Positions 6,179 through 6,790 of a stretch of DNA of 6,790 nucleotides are shown here, piece after piece. Within the stretch, counting starts at the first letter, position 1. Each line of letters starts with the position of its first letter. The position numbers and the translations under genes are program-made. The DNA is from Acidobacteriaceae bacterium (GTDB taxonomy: Bacteria > Acidobacteriota > Terriglobia > Terriglobales > Acidobacteriaceae): contig PMBA01000455.1 of assembly GCA_003152795.1 (NCBI GenBank), forward strand, positions 1-6,790, read 5' to 3'. The notes below the pieces were generated by a model. It saw only the letters and a program-made list of their open reading frames with translations, did no database searches and was not told the DNA's origin.

Positions 6179-6790
6179 GGACTGTCCGTAATATGCGTTC
6201 GTGCCGTGTTTTCTCAGGTAGTGCTTGTCGTGCAAGGCGCTTCCAACCGGTTGCGCTGCCGCATTGATGCCCAGCGTGAAGTAGGCCATGCGCGCGATCG
6301 ATTCGAGAATCGCCGCATTGTGTGCCGCGGTTCGAGCGTCTTTTCCCCAGGTGAACGGCCCATGGTTGGCCACCAGAATACCCGGAGTCGCCAACGGAGT
6401 CGTAGTTTGCAAGCTGCGAACGATGACGTGGCCGGTATTTTTCTCATAGTCGCCGGTAATCTCGGCATCGGTCATTTCCGGGGTGACCGGCACTTCACCT
6501 TGAAAATAGTCCGCATGGGTGGTGCCAAAGCATGGGATGGCCTTGCGGGCTTGCGCCCAGGCCGTGGCATATTCGGAGTGAGTGTGCGCCACCCCGCCAA
6601 TTTCTGGAAACTGGTTATACAGCACTAAATGGGTGGGGAGGTCGGAGGAAGGCCGCAAATGGCCTTCCACCTTTTTACCGAGCAGATCGGTGACGACGAG
6701 ATGCTCCGGTCTCATATCCTTGTAGGGCACCCCGCTCGGTTTAATAACAACTAAACCCTCATCGCGAGAGATTCCGCTGGCATTGCCAAA
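6167..6790 (-). CDS. araD: L-ribulose-5-phosphate 4-epimerase AraD, N-terminus cut by window edge
   Basis: The enzyme is a zinc-dependent class II aldolase-fold epimerase that converts L-ribulose 5-phosphate to D-xylulose 5-phosphate, the last step of bacterial L-arabinose catabolism. The frame is open to the right edge and 207 residues are visible. The first ones, FGNASGISR and VVIKPSGV, match the family segment just after its N-terminus. About 26 residues are missing compared with E. coli AraD (231 aa). The GTG at 6730 is an internal valine codon, not the start. Visible-residue numbering gives zinc ligands H69 and H71 (AHTHS) and H143 (ANHGPF). The active-site residues D50, D94 (THADYF), E116 and Y201 (AYYGQ) correspond to E. 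coli D76, D120, E142 and Y229. The KHYLRKHG motif before the end is typical of AraD rather than the fuculose aldolase branch. Paralogues such as UlaF or SgbE act on the same substrate in ascorbate or gulose pathways, so the pathway assignment rests partly on its neighbours. Confidence 0.95.
   Translation of the reverse strand, partial: FGNASGISRDEGLVVIKPSGVPYKDMRPEHLVVTDLLGKKVEGHLRPSSDLPTHLVLYNQFPEIGGVAHTHSEYATAWAQARKAIPCFGTTHADYFQGEVPVTPEMTDAEITGDYEKNTGHVIVRSLQTTTPLATPGILVANHGPFTWGKDARTAAHNAAILESIARMAYFTLGINAAAQPVGSALHDKHYLRKHGTNAYYGQSKDK

Noticed and set aside
6728..6730. GTG at 6730 as the araD start
   Set aside because: The frame continues without a stop to the window edge, and the upstream residues (FGNASGISR, VVIKPSG) match AraD, so this GTG is an internal valine codon.

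Overview
The window looks like a piece of a GC-rich Gram-negative heterotroph chromosome. An Acidobacteriota bacterium of the Koribacter/Terriglobus type is my best guess, based on gene content, a secreted aldose epimerase and the style of the intergenic DNA. No rRNA or other decisive marker is present, so this placement is an inference. Five protein genes are complete, and a sixth (araD) is cut by the right edge. The 5' part of a tRNA gene is cut by the left edge.

Left part (1-1712): a minus-strand tRNA (perhaps tRNA-Thr, but the anticodon lies outside the window) runs divergently from a plus-strand pepD-type aminoacyl-histidine dipeptidase. The 238 bp between them hold two small tandem repeats: a heptamer array at 76-101 and a perfect 11-bp duplication at 221-242. 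I see no gene there. The pepD reading frame stays open far upstream, to an ATG at 54. The Shine-Dalgarno sequence and family alignment place the real start at 264, giving 482 aa.

Right part (1777-6790): five minus-strand genes read right to left as araD (L-ribulose-5-phosphate 4-epimerase), an SSS-family sodium/sugar symporter, a 68-aa two-helix membrane protein, a galM-type aldose 1-epimerase with a signal peptide, and a LacI/GalR-family regulator. araD and the transporter overlap by one base (TAATG), and the small gene follows 30 bp later. The last two genes sit after gaps of 142 and 133 bp. Together they read as an L-arabinose (or closely related pentose) module. The exported epimerase would equilibrate sugar anomers outside the inner membrane, and the symporter, perhaps with the small protein, would import the sugar. 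AraD would make D-xylulose 5-phosphate for the pentose phosphate pathway, and the LacI-type protein would sense the sugar or an intermediate. The isomerase and kinase expected for the pathway (araA, araB) are not in the window and may lie to the right.

Most of this is ordinary catabolic gene content. The least explained element is the small membrane protein next to the symporter, which could be an accessory subunit of the transporter. I found no CRISPR array, insertion sequence, phage gene or defence system.
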